A stretch of 16,475 nucleotides of DNA from Actinomycetota bacterium (GTDB lineage: Bacteria > Actinomycetota > Acidimicrobiia > Acidimicrobiales > CADCSY01), in assembly GCA_016178435.1 (NCBI GenBank), contig JACOTK010000315.1:1-16475 (forward strand), read 5' to 3'. Shown here in pieces: positions 1-5,811 of this stretch. The notes under the pieces were generated by a model that saw only the letters and a list, made by a program, of their open reading frames with translations, was not told the origin of the DNA and made no database searches. Position 1 is the first letter of the stretch, and every line of letters starts with the position of its first letter. A program made the position numbers and the translations under genes.

Positions 1-192
1 GATCTCGACGTAGGCGACCTTGTCGGCCGGTACGCCGACCTGACGCTCCTTGCGGTCGGTCAACCACAGCACGCCCGAACCGCCCGTCAGGACCTTCTCG
101 ATCTCTGCACGAAGCTTCTTGACGTCGGTCTTCTCGTCGAGCTCGATGTCGATCTCCTTCGGTGAATACGTCACTCCGATGCGAACATCCAC
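1..192 (-). CDS. DUF3107 family protein, C-terminus cut by window edge
   Basis: The visible 64 residues begin MDVRIGVTYSPKEIDIELDE and continue with a basic helix, a GGSG turn and a segment ending VPADKVAYVEI. This matches DUF3107, a short protein family (roughly 70-80 residues) of actinobacteria with no established function; its repeated beta/alpha pattern suggests a small compact fold. The start is taken as GTG at 192 because AGAGGAG (201-207) lies eight bases upstream. The gene is downstream of mrp on the same strand with a 63-base gap, so it may be co-transcribed, although TATGCT (227-232) could be its own -10 box. Only the last few residues are missing, beyond base 1. The family call is confident; the role is unknown. 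Confidence 0.8.
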   Translation of the reverse strand, partial: MDVRIGVTYSPKEIDIELDEKTDVKKLRAEIEKVLTGGSGVLWLTDRKERQVGVPADKVAYVEI

Positions 193-236
193 GACACGAT
201 CTCCTCTGCTGGGCGGAACAGTTGCCAGCATAGATC

Positions 237-250
237 GCCGCCGTTGCGGC
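237..250 (-). other. Small GC-rich hairpin after mrp
   Basis: On the minus strand, GCCGC-AACG-GCGGC forms a perfect five-pair stem with a four-base loop, starting just after the mrp stop. There is no run of T after it, so it is at best a weak or factor-assisted attenuator between mrp and the DUF3107 gene. It could also be chance in GC-rich DNA. Confidence 0.25.
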
Positions 251-255
251 CGCTG

Positions 256-1407
256 TCAGATGATCTTCAGCGCGGCGTTGTACCGACGGCGCGGAGCGAG
301 CTCGCCGTCGATCTGCTCGGCCAGGTGGGTGAAGACCTGTGACGCTTCGCTCTCGGGGTCGCTGATCGTGATCGGAAGACCGGTGTCGCCACCTTCACGC
401 AGCTCGGAGACCAGCGGGATCCGGCCCAACAACGGAACCTCGAGGCGTTCCGCCAGCGCCTCTCCCCCGCCCCTTCCGAACAGCTCGTAGCGCTTGGCGT
501 CGTCGCCGACGAACCAGCTCATGTTCTCGATGACACCACGCACCGGGATGTTGATGTGGTCGCTCTTGAACATGAGCCCGGCACGCTGAGCCACGCGCTG
601 TGCTGCCGGCTGGGGCGTGGTGACGATGAACGCCTCCGACTTGGGGAGGAAGCTCGCCAGCGACAGCGAGATGTCACCCGTGCCGGGGGGCATGTCCACG
701 ACCAGGTAGTCGGGGTCACCCCAGTAGAAGTCGGTGAGGAACTGCTCCAGGGCCTTGTGCAACATCGGTCCACGCCAGACCACCGGCTGGTCCTCACGGA
801 CGAAGAAGCCAATCGACGCACACGTCACGCCGTGGGCCTCGGGCGGAAGGATCATCTTGTCGTCCAACACCGTGGGGGGACGATCGATGCCGAGCATGGC
901 CGGAACCGAGAAACCCCACACATCGGCATCGACAAGAGCGACACGCTTGCCCTGCCTCGCCAACGCAATGGCCAGGTTGACCGTCACCGTCGACTTTCCG
1001 ACCCCCCCCTTTCCGGACGCGATCAGCAGCACCCGCGTGTTGCTCGACGGGTCGGCAAAGGGAATGGCCCGCCCCTCGGCGTGGCCGTGGGCCTGGGTCG
1101 AGCCCGCCGTGGACGCGGGGTCGCCGTGCAGGCTCGTGCGCAACGCCGTCAGCTCCTCGGGCGTCATCGTCGTGAACTCCAGGGAGACCGCCTCGACGCC
1201 GTCGAGCGCCCGGACGGCGCCGGTCACCCGATTGGTGATCTCGTTCTTCAGCGGACATCCGGCCACCGTCAGAGCCACCAACACGTCGACCGAGGCCCCG
1301 CTGATGGTGATGCGACGCACCATCCCGAGATCGACGATGCTCTTGTGCAACTCGGGATCCTCAACAGGGCGCAGCGCCTCGATGACTTGGGTCTCGGTGA
1401 CCGACAT
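256..1407 (-). CDS. mrp: Mrp/ApbC-type iron-sulfur carrier P-loop ATPase
   Basis: This 383-residue cytoplasmic ATPase belongs to the Mrp/ApbC/Nbp35 family, which binds and passes on iron-sulfur clusters. Residues 1-90 form a MIP18 (DUF59) domain with the conserved cysteine C51 in VAGCPLKNE. After a linker rich in Ala, Gly and His comes the deviant Walker A motif SGKGGVGKST (131-140), then DADVWGFSVP and the Walker B-like VDMPPGTGD near 237-245. After ENMSWF (294-299), where ApbC proteins carry the cluster-binding CxxC, this protein reads VGDDAKRYELFG and has no cysteine; as far as I recall, other actinobacterial Mrp proteins share this. ATG 1407 is supported by GGAGG five bases upstream. It is divergent from a SufR-like regulator and near a cysteine desulfurase, which fits Fe-S work. 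Confidence 0.93.
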   Translation of the reverse strand: MSVTETQVIEALRPVEDPELHKSIVDLGMVRRITISGASVDVLVALTVAGCPLKNEITNRVTGAVRALDGVEAVSLEFTTMTPEELTALRTSLHGDPASTAGSTQAHGHAEGRAIPFADPSSNTRVLLIASGKGGVGKSTVTVNLAIALARQGKRVALVDADVWGFSVPAMLGIDRPPTVLDDKMILPPEAHGVTCASIGFFVREDQPVVWRGPMLHKALEQFLTDFYWGDPDYLVVDMPPGTGDISLSLASFLPKSEAFIVTTPQPAAQRVAQRAGLMFKSDHINIPVRGVIENMSWFVGDDAKRYELFGRGGGEALAERLEVPLLGRIPLVSELREGGDTGLPITISDPESEASQVFTHLAEQIDGELAPRRRYNAALKII

Positions 1408-1424
1408 GATTGCCTCCGATTTCT

Positions 1425-1438
1425 CCTATGGCAATAGG
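1425..1438. promoter_or_regulatory. Palindromic candidate operator between mrp and sufR-like gene
   Basis: CCTAT-GGCA-ATAGG is an exact five-base inverted repeat in the 43-base divergent region. It abuts the proposed -10 box of the regulator (1439-1444), so a bound protein would block that promoter. A possible minus-strand -10 for mrp, TATTGT (1440-1445), is just on the other side. Autoregulation by the SufR-like protein is an inference. The sequence does not match the mycobacterial or Streptomyces SufR operators as I remember them. Confidence 0.45.
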
Positions 1439-1444
1439 TACAAT
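1439..1444 (+). promoter_or_regulatory. -10 box of leaderless promoter for sufR-like gene
   Basis: TACAAT matches the TANNNT consensus and is followed by exactly six bases and then GTG at 1451. That spacing puts the transcription start on the start codon, as in actinobacterial leaderless mRNAs. No Shine-Dalgarno sequence precedes the GTG, and I see no good -35 box. Confidence 0.6.
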
Positions 1445-1450
1445 ACCGGG

Positions 1451-2182
1451 GTGCCGACCGATCCCCTTGCCTCAGGGCCATTGACCCCCGACGAGTTCTC
1501 CTCCGTGGTCACCGCCATCACGTCGGCGTTCGGAGACCCGACCCGCCGCCAGATCTACCTTTTCGCCCACGAGCACCCCGAGGGGGTCACCGCATCGGAG
1601 GTGGCCCAACATTTCGAGCTCCACACGAACGTGGCCCGCCACCACCTCGACAAGTTGGCCGCAGGCAGCTACCTCGAGGTCCACGTCGAGCGCGGCGGAA
1701 ACGGTGGCGCAGGCCGACCCTCCAAGCGCTACGGCACCGCCGAACGCTCCATGGCGGTCGACTTCCCGGTGCGCCAGGACGACATGGTCATCACCCTGCT
1801 CGGTCGGGCGCTGGCCTTGTTGCCCCGCGACGTCGCCGAATCCATGGCCGAGGAGGTCGGCTACGAGTACGGCCAGGTGATGGCCGAATCCCTGTCCCCC
1901 GACGAGGGGCAACGTTCGTTCCGCACCGCTCTGCACGCCGTGGCCGACGCGCTCACCGCGCACGGCTTTGCCGCTCACACCGAGAAGCGCGGCGACTCGC
2001 TCGCGATCGTCTCGGAGCACTGCCCCTTCGGGGCCACGGCTGTGTCCTCCCCGGTGATCTGTGCCGTCGACCGGGGCATGGTGCGAGGCATGCTCAGCGC
2101 ACTCTACGGGGAGTCGACCACCGAGACGGCGAGCTCGCGTGCCCACGGCGACGCCAGTTGTGTCACCTCGATCCTTTCCTGA
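1451..2182 (+). CDS. SufR-like ArsR/DeoR-type Fe-S-sensing regulator
   Basis: This 243-residue regulator has an N-terminal winged helix-turn-helix (about 14-90) containing FGDPTRRQIYLFA, VTASEVAQHFELHTNVARHH and a wing GGNGGAGRPSKRY. The C-terminal part carries C191, C204 and C237 as HCPF-x9-IC and a final CV near the end. The C-x12-C spacing and late Cys match actinobacterial SufR proteins, whose [Fe-S] cluster controls DNA binding; cyanobacterial SufR has four cysteines, so one position differs here. The open frame runs far upstream inside antisense mrp, but GTG 1451 is chosen because of the -10 box six bases before it and because the protein homology begins there. It is divergent from mrp and 79 bases before a cysteine desulfurase. 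An ArsR-family sensor of another metal or redox signal is the main alternative. Confidence 0.8.
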   Translation: MPTDPLASGPLTPDEFSSVVTAITSAFGDPTRRQIYLFAHEHPEGVTASEVAQHFELHTNVARHHLDKLAAGSYLEVHVERGGNGGAGRPSKRYGTAERSMAVDFPVRQDDMVITLLGRALALLPRDVAESMAEEVGYEYGQVMAESLSPDEGQRSFRTALHAVADALTAHGFAAHTEKRGDSLAIVSEHCPFGATAVSSPVICAVDRGMVRGMLSALYGESTTETASSRAHGDASCVTSILS

Positions 2183-2261
2183 CCGGCTGCTCCCGACTCA
2201 CCCCATGGTCGCTTCCACCCGATGTCGTCCCGACGGGCAACGCTCACGGTCCGCCGGGTGA

Positions 2262-3422
2262 ATGTTGGACCACTCGGTGAGTGAACGTCACTACCTCGAT
2301 CACGCATCGACCTCGCCGTGCCGGCCGGAGGTGGTGGCGGCCATGACCCCGTGGCTCGGCGTCGCCGGCGACCCGGGGCGCATCCATCACGAGGGCCAGG
2401 TCGTCCGCTCGGCGATCGAGCAGGCTCGCTCCAGCGTGGCCGAGCTCCTCGGGGCGCGCTCCCGGGAGGTGGTCTTCACGAGTGGGGCCACCGAGAGCTG
2501 TGTCACCGCCACCTGGATGGCAACCCAACGAGGACCCCATGTCGTGGTGAACGCGGGGGAGCACTCGTGCGTACGGGAATCGGCGGCTCGTCATGAGGTG
2601 AGCGTCGTGGGACTGGACGGCCTCGGCCGGGTCTCGCCCGACGCCGTCATGGATGCGGTGCGCGACGACACCGCTCTGGTCCACGTGCAGTGGGGGAACC
2701 ACGAGGTCGCCACCCTCCAGCCCGTCGGCGAGATCGTCGCCCGCTGTCGCGATCGAGGCGTGCTGACCCATGTCGACGCCGCCGCCGCCGCAGGCCGTGT
2801 GCCCATCGACTTCGGGGCCCTCGGCGCCGATCTCCTGAGCGTCTCGGCACACAAGATGGGTGGCCCACCCGGCATCGGGGCACTACTCGTGCGCCGCGGC
2901 CTGCGGTTGCGGCCTCTGCTGGTCGGCGGCTCCCAGGAACGGGCTCGGCGAGCCGGGTACGAGAACGTGCCGGCGATCATGGGTTTCGGTGAACTGGCCC
3001 GCCTGTTGAACAACGGCGCGCTTGTCGACGAGGCGACTCGTGCCGAGCGACTGATCGGCCTGGTCGTCGCCGCGGCGTCGTCCGGCGCGCTCGGACCGGG
3101 CGTCGAGCTGCTCGGCGACCCCCGACCGGGCGGACGCCTTCCCCATCTGGTCTGCCTCGCCCTCAGCGGCGTCGAGGCCGAGCCGGTGCTCCTGGGACTC
3201 GACCAATCCGGGGTGGCCGTGCACTCGGGAAGCTCCTGTTCCTCCGAGCTCCTGGAGCCATCCCCCGTGCTCGAGGCCATGGGTGTCGATGCATCCCGAT
3301 CGCTGCGAATCTCGGTGGGCTGGTCGAGCGATCAGGGAGACATCGACGCCTTCTGTCGTGCCCTGCCGTCCGTTCTCGAGCGTCTCCGTGACCTCCGCTC
3401 GGGAGGCAGGCGGCCGTCATGA
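2262..3422 (+). CDS. Class-V cysteine desulfurase (NifS/IscS-like)
   Basis: This 386-residue PLP enzyme takes sulfur from cysteine, giving alanine and a persulfide for Fe-S clusters or thio-modifications. The N-terminus reads YLDHASTSPCRPEV, as in the family. H101, N146 and D172 correspond to cofactor-binding residues, the PLP lysine is K198 in SVSAHKMGGPPG, and the catalytic cysteine is C326 in HSGSSCSSELLEPSPVL, with RISVGW near 349. The loop around C326 resembles IscS/NifS more than SufS. Length is normal. ATG 2262 has no strong Shine-Dalgarno sequence; GTG 2277 in the same frame is a possible alternative, five codons shorter. It follows the SufR-like gene by 79 bases and could be co-transcribed. 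No scaffold (IscU, SufU) or SufBCD lies in the window, so its sulfur acceptor is unknown. Confidence 0.9.
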   Translation: MLDHSVSERHYLDHASTSPCRPEVVAAMTPWLGVAGDPGRIHHEGQVVRSAIEQARSSVAELLGARSREVVFTSGATESCVTATWMATQRGPHVVVNAGEHSCVRESAARHEVSVVGLDGLGRVSPDAVMDAVRDDTALVHVQWGNHEVATLQPVGEIVARCRDRGVLTHVDAAAAAGRVPIDFGALGADLLSVSAHKMGGPPGIGALLVRRGLRLRPLLVGGSQERARRAGYENVPAIMGFGELARLLNNGALVDEATRAERLIGLVVAAASSGALGPGVELLGDPRPGGRLPHLVCLALSGVEAEPVLLGLDQSGVAVHSGSSCSSELLEPSPVLEAMGVDASRSLRISVGWSSDQGDIDAFCRALPSVLERLRDLRSGGRRPS

Positions 3423-3508
3423 TCACAGGCGACCCGACACCGGCCGCCTACGATGACCCCCGAAAACTGTCGACGCGACGAAATGACGAGTCGGCACGCG
3501 GCGGGCCG

Positions 3509-3514
3509 TACGAT
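3509..3514 (+). promoter_or_regulatory. -10 box of leaderless promoter for sixA-like gene
   Basis: TACGAT is followed by six bases and then ATG 3521, the same geometry as at the sufR-like gene and the DUF5317 gene. It supports the downstream start over the in-frame ATG at 3419. No clear -35 box is seen. Confidence 0.55.
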
Positions 3515-3520
3515 GGGTCG

Positions 3521-4003
3521 ATGGCCGTGCACCTCGTTCGTCATGCACGGGCAGGCGAGCGTGAGCAATCCGATGAACCCGATGAGTTGCGCCCGCTGAC
3601 CAAAAAGGGCGAGCGACAGGCCCGGGCACTGGTGGATCAGTTCGCCGACGTGACCATCTCCCGTGTGCTGTCGAGCCGGTATCTCCGGTGTCGTCAGACG
3701 GTCGAACCCCTTGCCGAGCACGTGGGACTGCCGGTCGAGGAGCACCCGGCCCTCCTGGAGACCGCGGACATCGAGGAGCTCTGGTCGCTGATCGAGGATC
3801 TCATCGGGGCACCGGCCGACGTGGTGGTGTGCACCCACGGCAACCTCATCGGCCCGGTCATCGATCGGCTCCACCGCCGGGGCGTCCCCATCGATTCCCC
3901 GGATCGCGACTGCAGCAAGGGCTCCACCTGGACCATCGAGTCCGGTTCGAACGGCACCTTCGCACGTGCCGCCTACACGCCTCCCACGCCCTTGGCCAAC
4001 TGA
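3521..4003 (+). CDS. SixA-like histidine phosphatase
   Basis: This 160-residue protein belongs to the histidine phosphatase (phosphoglycerate mutase-like) superfamily. The catalytic histidine is H8 in HLVRHARAGE, R53 and R56 lie in SSRYLRCRQT, and the second active-site histidine is H106 in VVVCTHGNLIG. SixA of E. coli removes phosphate from phosphohistidine on phosphotransfer proteins; whether this one does so is not shown, and relatives act on small phosphate esters. An in-frame ATG at 3419 overlaps the desulfurase stop as ATGA, but the extra 34 residues look unlike the family, and ATG 3521 has a leaderless -10 box six bases upstream and gives the family-typical N-terminus. It converges with the ccm operon across only 18 bases. 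Confidence 0.82.
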   Translation: MAVHLVRHARAGEREQSDEPDELRPLTKKGERQARALVDQFADVTISRVLSSRYLRCRQTVEPLAEHVGLPVEEHPALLETADIEELWSLIEDLIGAPADVVVCTHGNLIGPVIDRLHRRGVPIDSPDRDCSKGSTWTIESGSNGTFARAAYTPPTPLAN

Positions 4004-4018
4004 TCCCACGCACGTAAG

Positions 4019-4049
4019 CGGTCAGGGCGAAGGGACCGGGACCTGACCG
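4019..4049. terminator. Possible bidirectional terminator hairpin
   Basis: CGGTCAGG (4019-4026) and CCTGACCG (4042-4049) are exact inverted repeats of eight bases around a 15-base loop. They sit where the sixA-like gene and the ccm operon converge, overlapping the last codons of ccmI. There is no T tract on either side, so intrinsic termination would be weak. The position is the main reason to call it a terminator. Confidence 0.4.
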
Positions 4050-4789
4050 GCTCCGGCAGTGGCCAGGAAGCCCTCGATCGAGCTTCGAAGATCGGGAGGA
4101 GGATCAGCGGCGAGCGCGGCACGAAACGAATCCAGGGCGGACTCGTCCTCACCGAGAAAGCGAAGCACAAGTCCTCGATAGAACAAGGCCCGTGGATCCT
4201 TCGGTTTGAGCGCCAACGCTCGTTCCAGCGAGACACGACCCTCCTCGATCAGGGCGTCACGCTCGGCGGAACGTCCGAGGACACCCAGCAGCAGACCGCG
4301 CTCGGTCAGAGCGGCCACATGGTCGGGCTCGTCGGCGAGGATCCTGTCGTAGAGCTTCAGTGCCTCCAACTGCCTGCCCTCGTTCGCGAGCTTGGCCGCC
4401 TCCGCCATGCGGCCGATCTGCCGGTCGACCACACCTCCCGTGGCCACCTCGCCCGGACGCCTCGTCCCCGACGAAACCGCTGCCGCCACCCCCGCCCCCA
4501 CGGCCAGCAGCACCACCGCGACGATCACGAGAGCCGTGCGCAGCCGGCTCCGAGGAGGGGCTTGGGCGAGCTTCCCGTGCCCTTCCTCGATAGCGCGGAG
4601 CACCTCGGCTGCACGGCGGGTGTAGTCGTCACGCAAGGTCTCGAAGTCGCCCTCGCCCAGGTCACCCCGACCACGTTCGGCATCGAGATCGTCCAGTGAG
4701 CGCAGGAGGAAGTCGCGCTGCTCCTCCAACATCGCCAGCGCGTCCAGGTCGAGGCGCCCTCGTCTCATCGCCGAGCCAGGCGTGCTCAC
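4022..4789 (-). CDS. ccmI: CcmI/CycH-like cytochrome c maturation TPR protein
   Basis: This 255-residue protein has an N-terminal cytoplasmic segment with LLRSLDDLDAERGRGDLGEG and DDYTRRAAEVLRAIEE, typical of CcmI-type proteins. One membrane helix follows at about 85-106 (LVIVAVVLLAVGAGVAAAV), then an outside domain of TPR-like repeats from about 130 to 245, including ALKLYDRILADEPDHVAALTE and ALALKPKDPRALFYRGLVLR. In System I, CcmI holds unfolded apocytochrome c for haem attachment by CcmF and CcmH. It is the last gene of the ccm run, and its ATG overlaps the ccmH stop as ATGA. The protein is shorter than proteobacterial CcmI (about 400), so the chaperone role rests on position and architecture. 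Confidence 0.75.
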   Translation of the reverse strand: MSTPGSAMRRGRLDLDALAMLEEQRDFLLRSLDDLDAERGRGDLGEGDFETLRDDYTRRAAEVLRAIEEGHGKLAQAPPRSRLRTALVIVAVVLLAVGAGVAAAVSSGTRRPGEVATGGVVDRQIGRMAEAAKLANEGRQLEALKLYDRILADEPDHVAALTERGLLLGVLGRSAERDALIEEGRVSLERALALKPKDPRALFYRGLVLRFLGEDESALDSFRAALAADPPPDLRSSIEGFLATAGAGQVPVPSP

Positions 4790-5253
4790 GGCTCATCCTT
4801 GACCGACCGGGCGGCGGCCACCAACGCGCGATCGGACACGCTCGGCACAACCCCCGACGAGGCGCCTCGCCATCGCCGGAGGGCCGTCGCCACGGCGGCG
4901 AGGGCGACGACGACCGCAGCCACGGGCAGGGCCCACACCAACGCTCCCACGCCCGATCGGGGCGGGTTGAGGAGCACCTTCTCGCCATAGCGGCTGACGA
5001 GATAGGAGCGAATCGTCCCGTCGTCCTCACCGGCACGCACGCGGCGAGCGATCTCGCCGCGGATCGCCTGAGCGGCGGGGGCATTGGACTCACGAACCGA
5101 CTGACCCCGACAGGTCGGGCAGCGCACCTCCGAACTGACCGCGTCAACGCGATCGGCCTCGCTCCGGGGCGAGCGGTCACCGACCGCTGCGACGAACAGC
5201 GAGGCGGCGATGACCACGACCATGACGAACCACGGCGCCCGTCGCCTCATCAC
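4786..5253 (-). CDS. ccmH: CcmH, thiol reductase subunit of cytochrome c haem lyase
   Basis: This 155-residue protein has a signal anchor at about 8-25, an extracytoplasmic domain, and a C-terminal membrane helix at about 104-128. The redox motif is RCPTCRGQS, with C45 and C48, close to the RCxxCQxQ motif of CcmH/CycL/NrfF. CcmH reduces the CxxCH of apocytochromes or resolves mixed disulfides before haem attachment. The helical segment AIRGEIARRVRAGEDDGTIR and the SRYGEKVLLNPP motif are also family-typical. The first codon could be GTG 5253 or ATG 5250. The ATG is plausible because the out-of-frame continuation of ccmG would end in TGA at 5250-5252, overlapping it as TGATG. Confidence 0.9.
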   Translation of the reverse strand: MMRRRAPWFVMVVVIAASLFVAAVGDRSPRSEADRVDAVSSEVRCPTCRGQSVRESNAPAAQAIRGEIARRVRAGEDDGTIRSYLVSRYGEKVLLNPPRSGVGALVWALPVAAVVVALAAVATALRRWRGASSGVVPSVSDRALVAAARSVKDEP

Positions 5254-5292
5254 GGCGAGCCACCATCGCCGCCACCGATGCGGCCCAACACG

Positions 5293-5811
5293 TCATCGAG
5301 CTTCTCCTCGGTGACCCCAGTCGAGAGCGATACGACCTTCAGGGTCGTCGAGCACCGGCCAGGATCCGCCGCGATCCGCAAAGAAACGGGTTACCGCATC
5401 GGGCTTGTCGCTGAACACCACGCTGACCACCCGGGCATCGCCGATCTGGGCATGGCGCGCCTCGAAGGCCACCAACTCGGGGTGCTCCTGTTGGCACGGC
5501 ACGCACCACGTCGCAAAGACGTTGACCAGCACGAACCGCTCGCCCACCTCACGAAGATCGAAGGGCTTGCCGTCGATCAGCGAGACGCCTCTCAACGCCG
5601 GAGCGGGCTTGCCGAGCAGGGGGGTCTGGGCAAGACGCGCGGAGGACGAGTCACGCGTGGCCAGGACGACCACGAAGCCGGCGAGCAGACCGCCCACGAC
5701 CAGCGCCGAGACGAGGACGCTCCGGCCCCGGGCGCCGCCTGTGCGCCGAGGGGGTCGAGGGTCCGTCACCGGCAGGTCGGCCTCGAATTCGTCGCCGGTC
5801 CGGCTGGTCAC
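5293..5811 (-). pseudogene. ccmG: CcmG/DsbE-type thioredoxin, internal deletion and frameshift
   Basis: The frame encodes 172 residues: a short cytoplasmic tail, a membrane helix at about 31-51, and a thioredoxin-like domain with NVFATWCVPCQQEHPEL (C103, C106). CcmG keeps apocytochrome and CcmH cysteines reduced outside the membrane. Relatives continue after LDWG with a GVTGVPETF-like segment holding the essential cis-proline. Here the frame reads LDWGHRGEAR and stops at 5293. In the +1 frame from the same point the DNA reads GVTEEKLDDVLGRIGG and ends in TGA at 5250-5252, overlapping the ccmH start, just as an intact gene would. The likely event is loss of some 70-90 bases around GGGGTCACC (5310-5318), of a length not divisible by three. 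GTG 5811 overlaps the ccmF stop as GTGA. An assembly error would look the same. Confidence 0.75.

Noticed and set aside
734..1450. Upstream extension of the SufR-like frame, suggesting a 482-residue fusion protein
   Set aside because: The extension is antisense to mrp and shows no homology; GTG 1451 has a leaderless -10 box at the right distance.
2183..2261. Possible terminator or promoter in the 79-base gap before the cysteine desulfurase
   Set aside because: CACCCG and CGGGTG could pair, but the loop is over 30 bases and there is no T tract; no TANNNT box sits at the right distance from ATG 2262.
3448..3453. A second TACGAT upstream of the sixA-like gene
   Set aside because: No start codon lies at the leaderless distance in a useful frame, and the copy at 3509 fits better.
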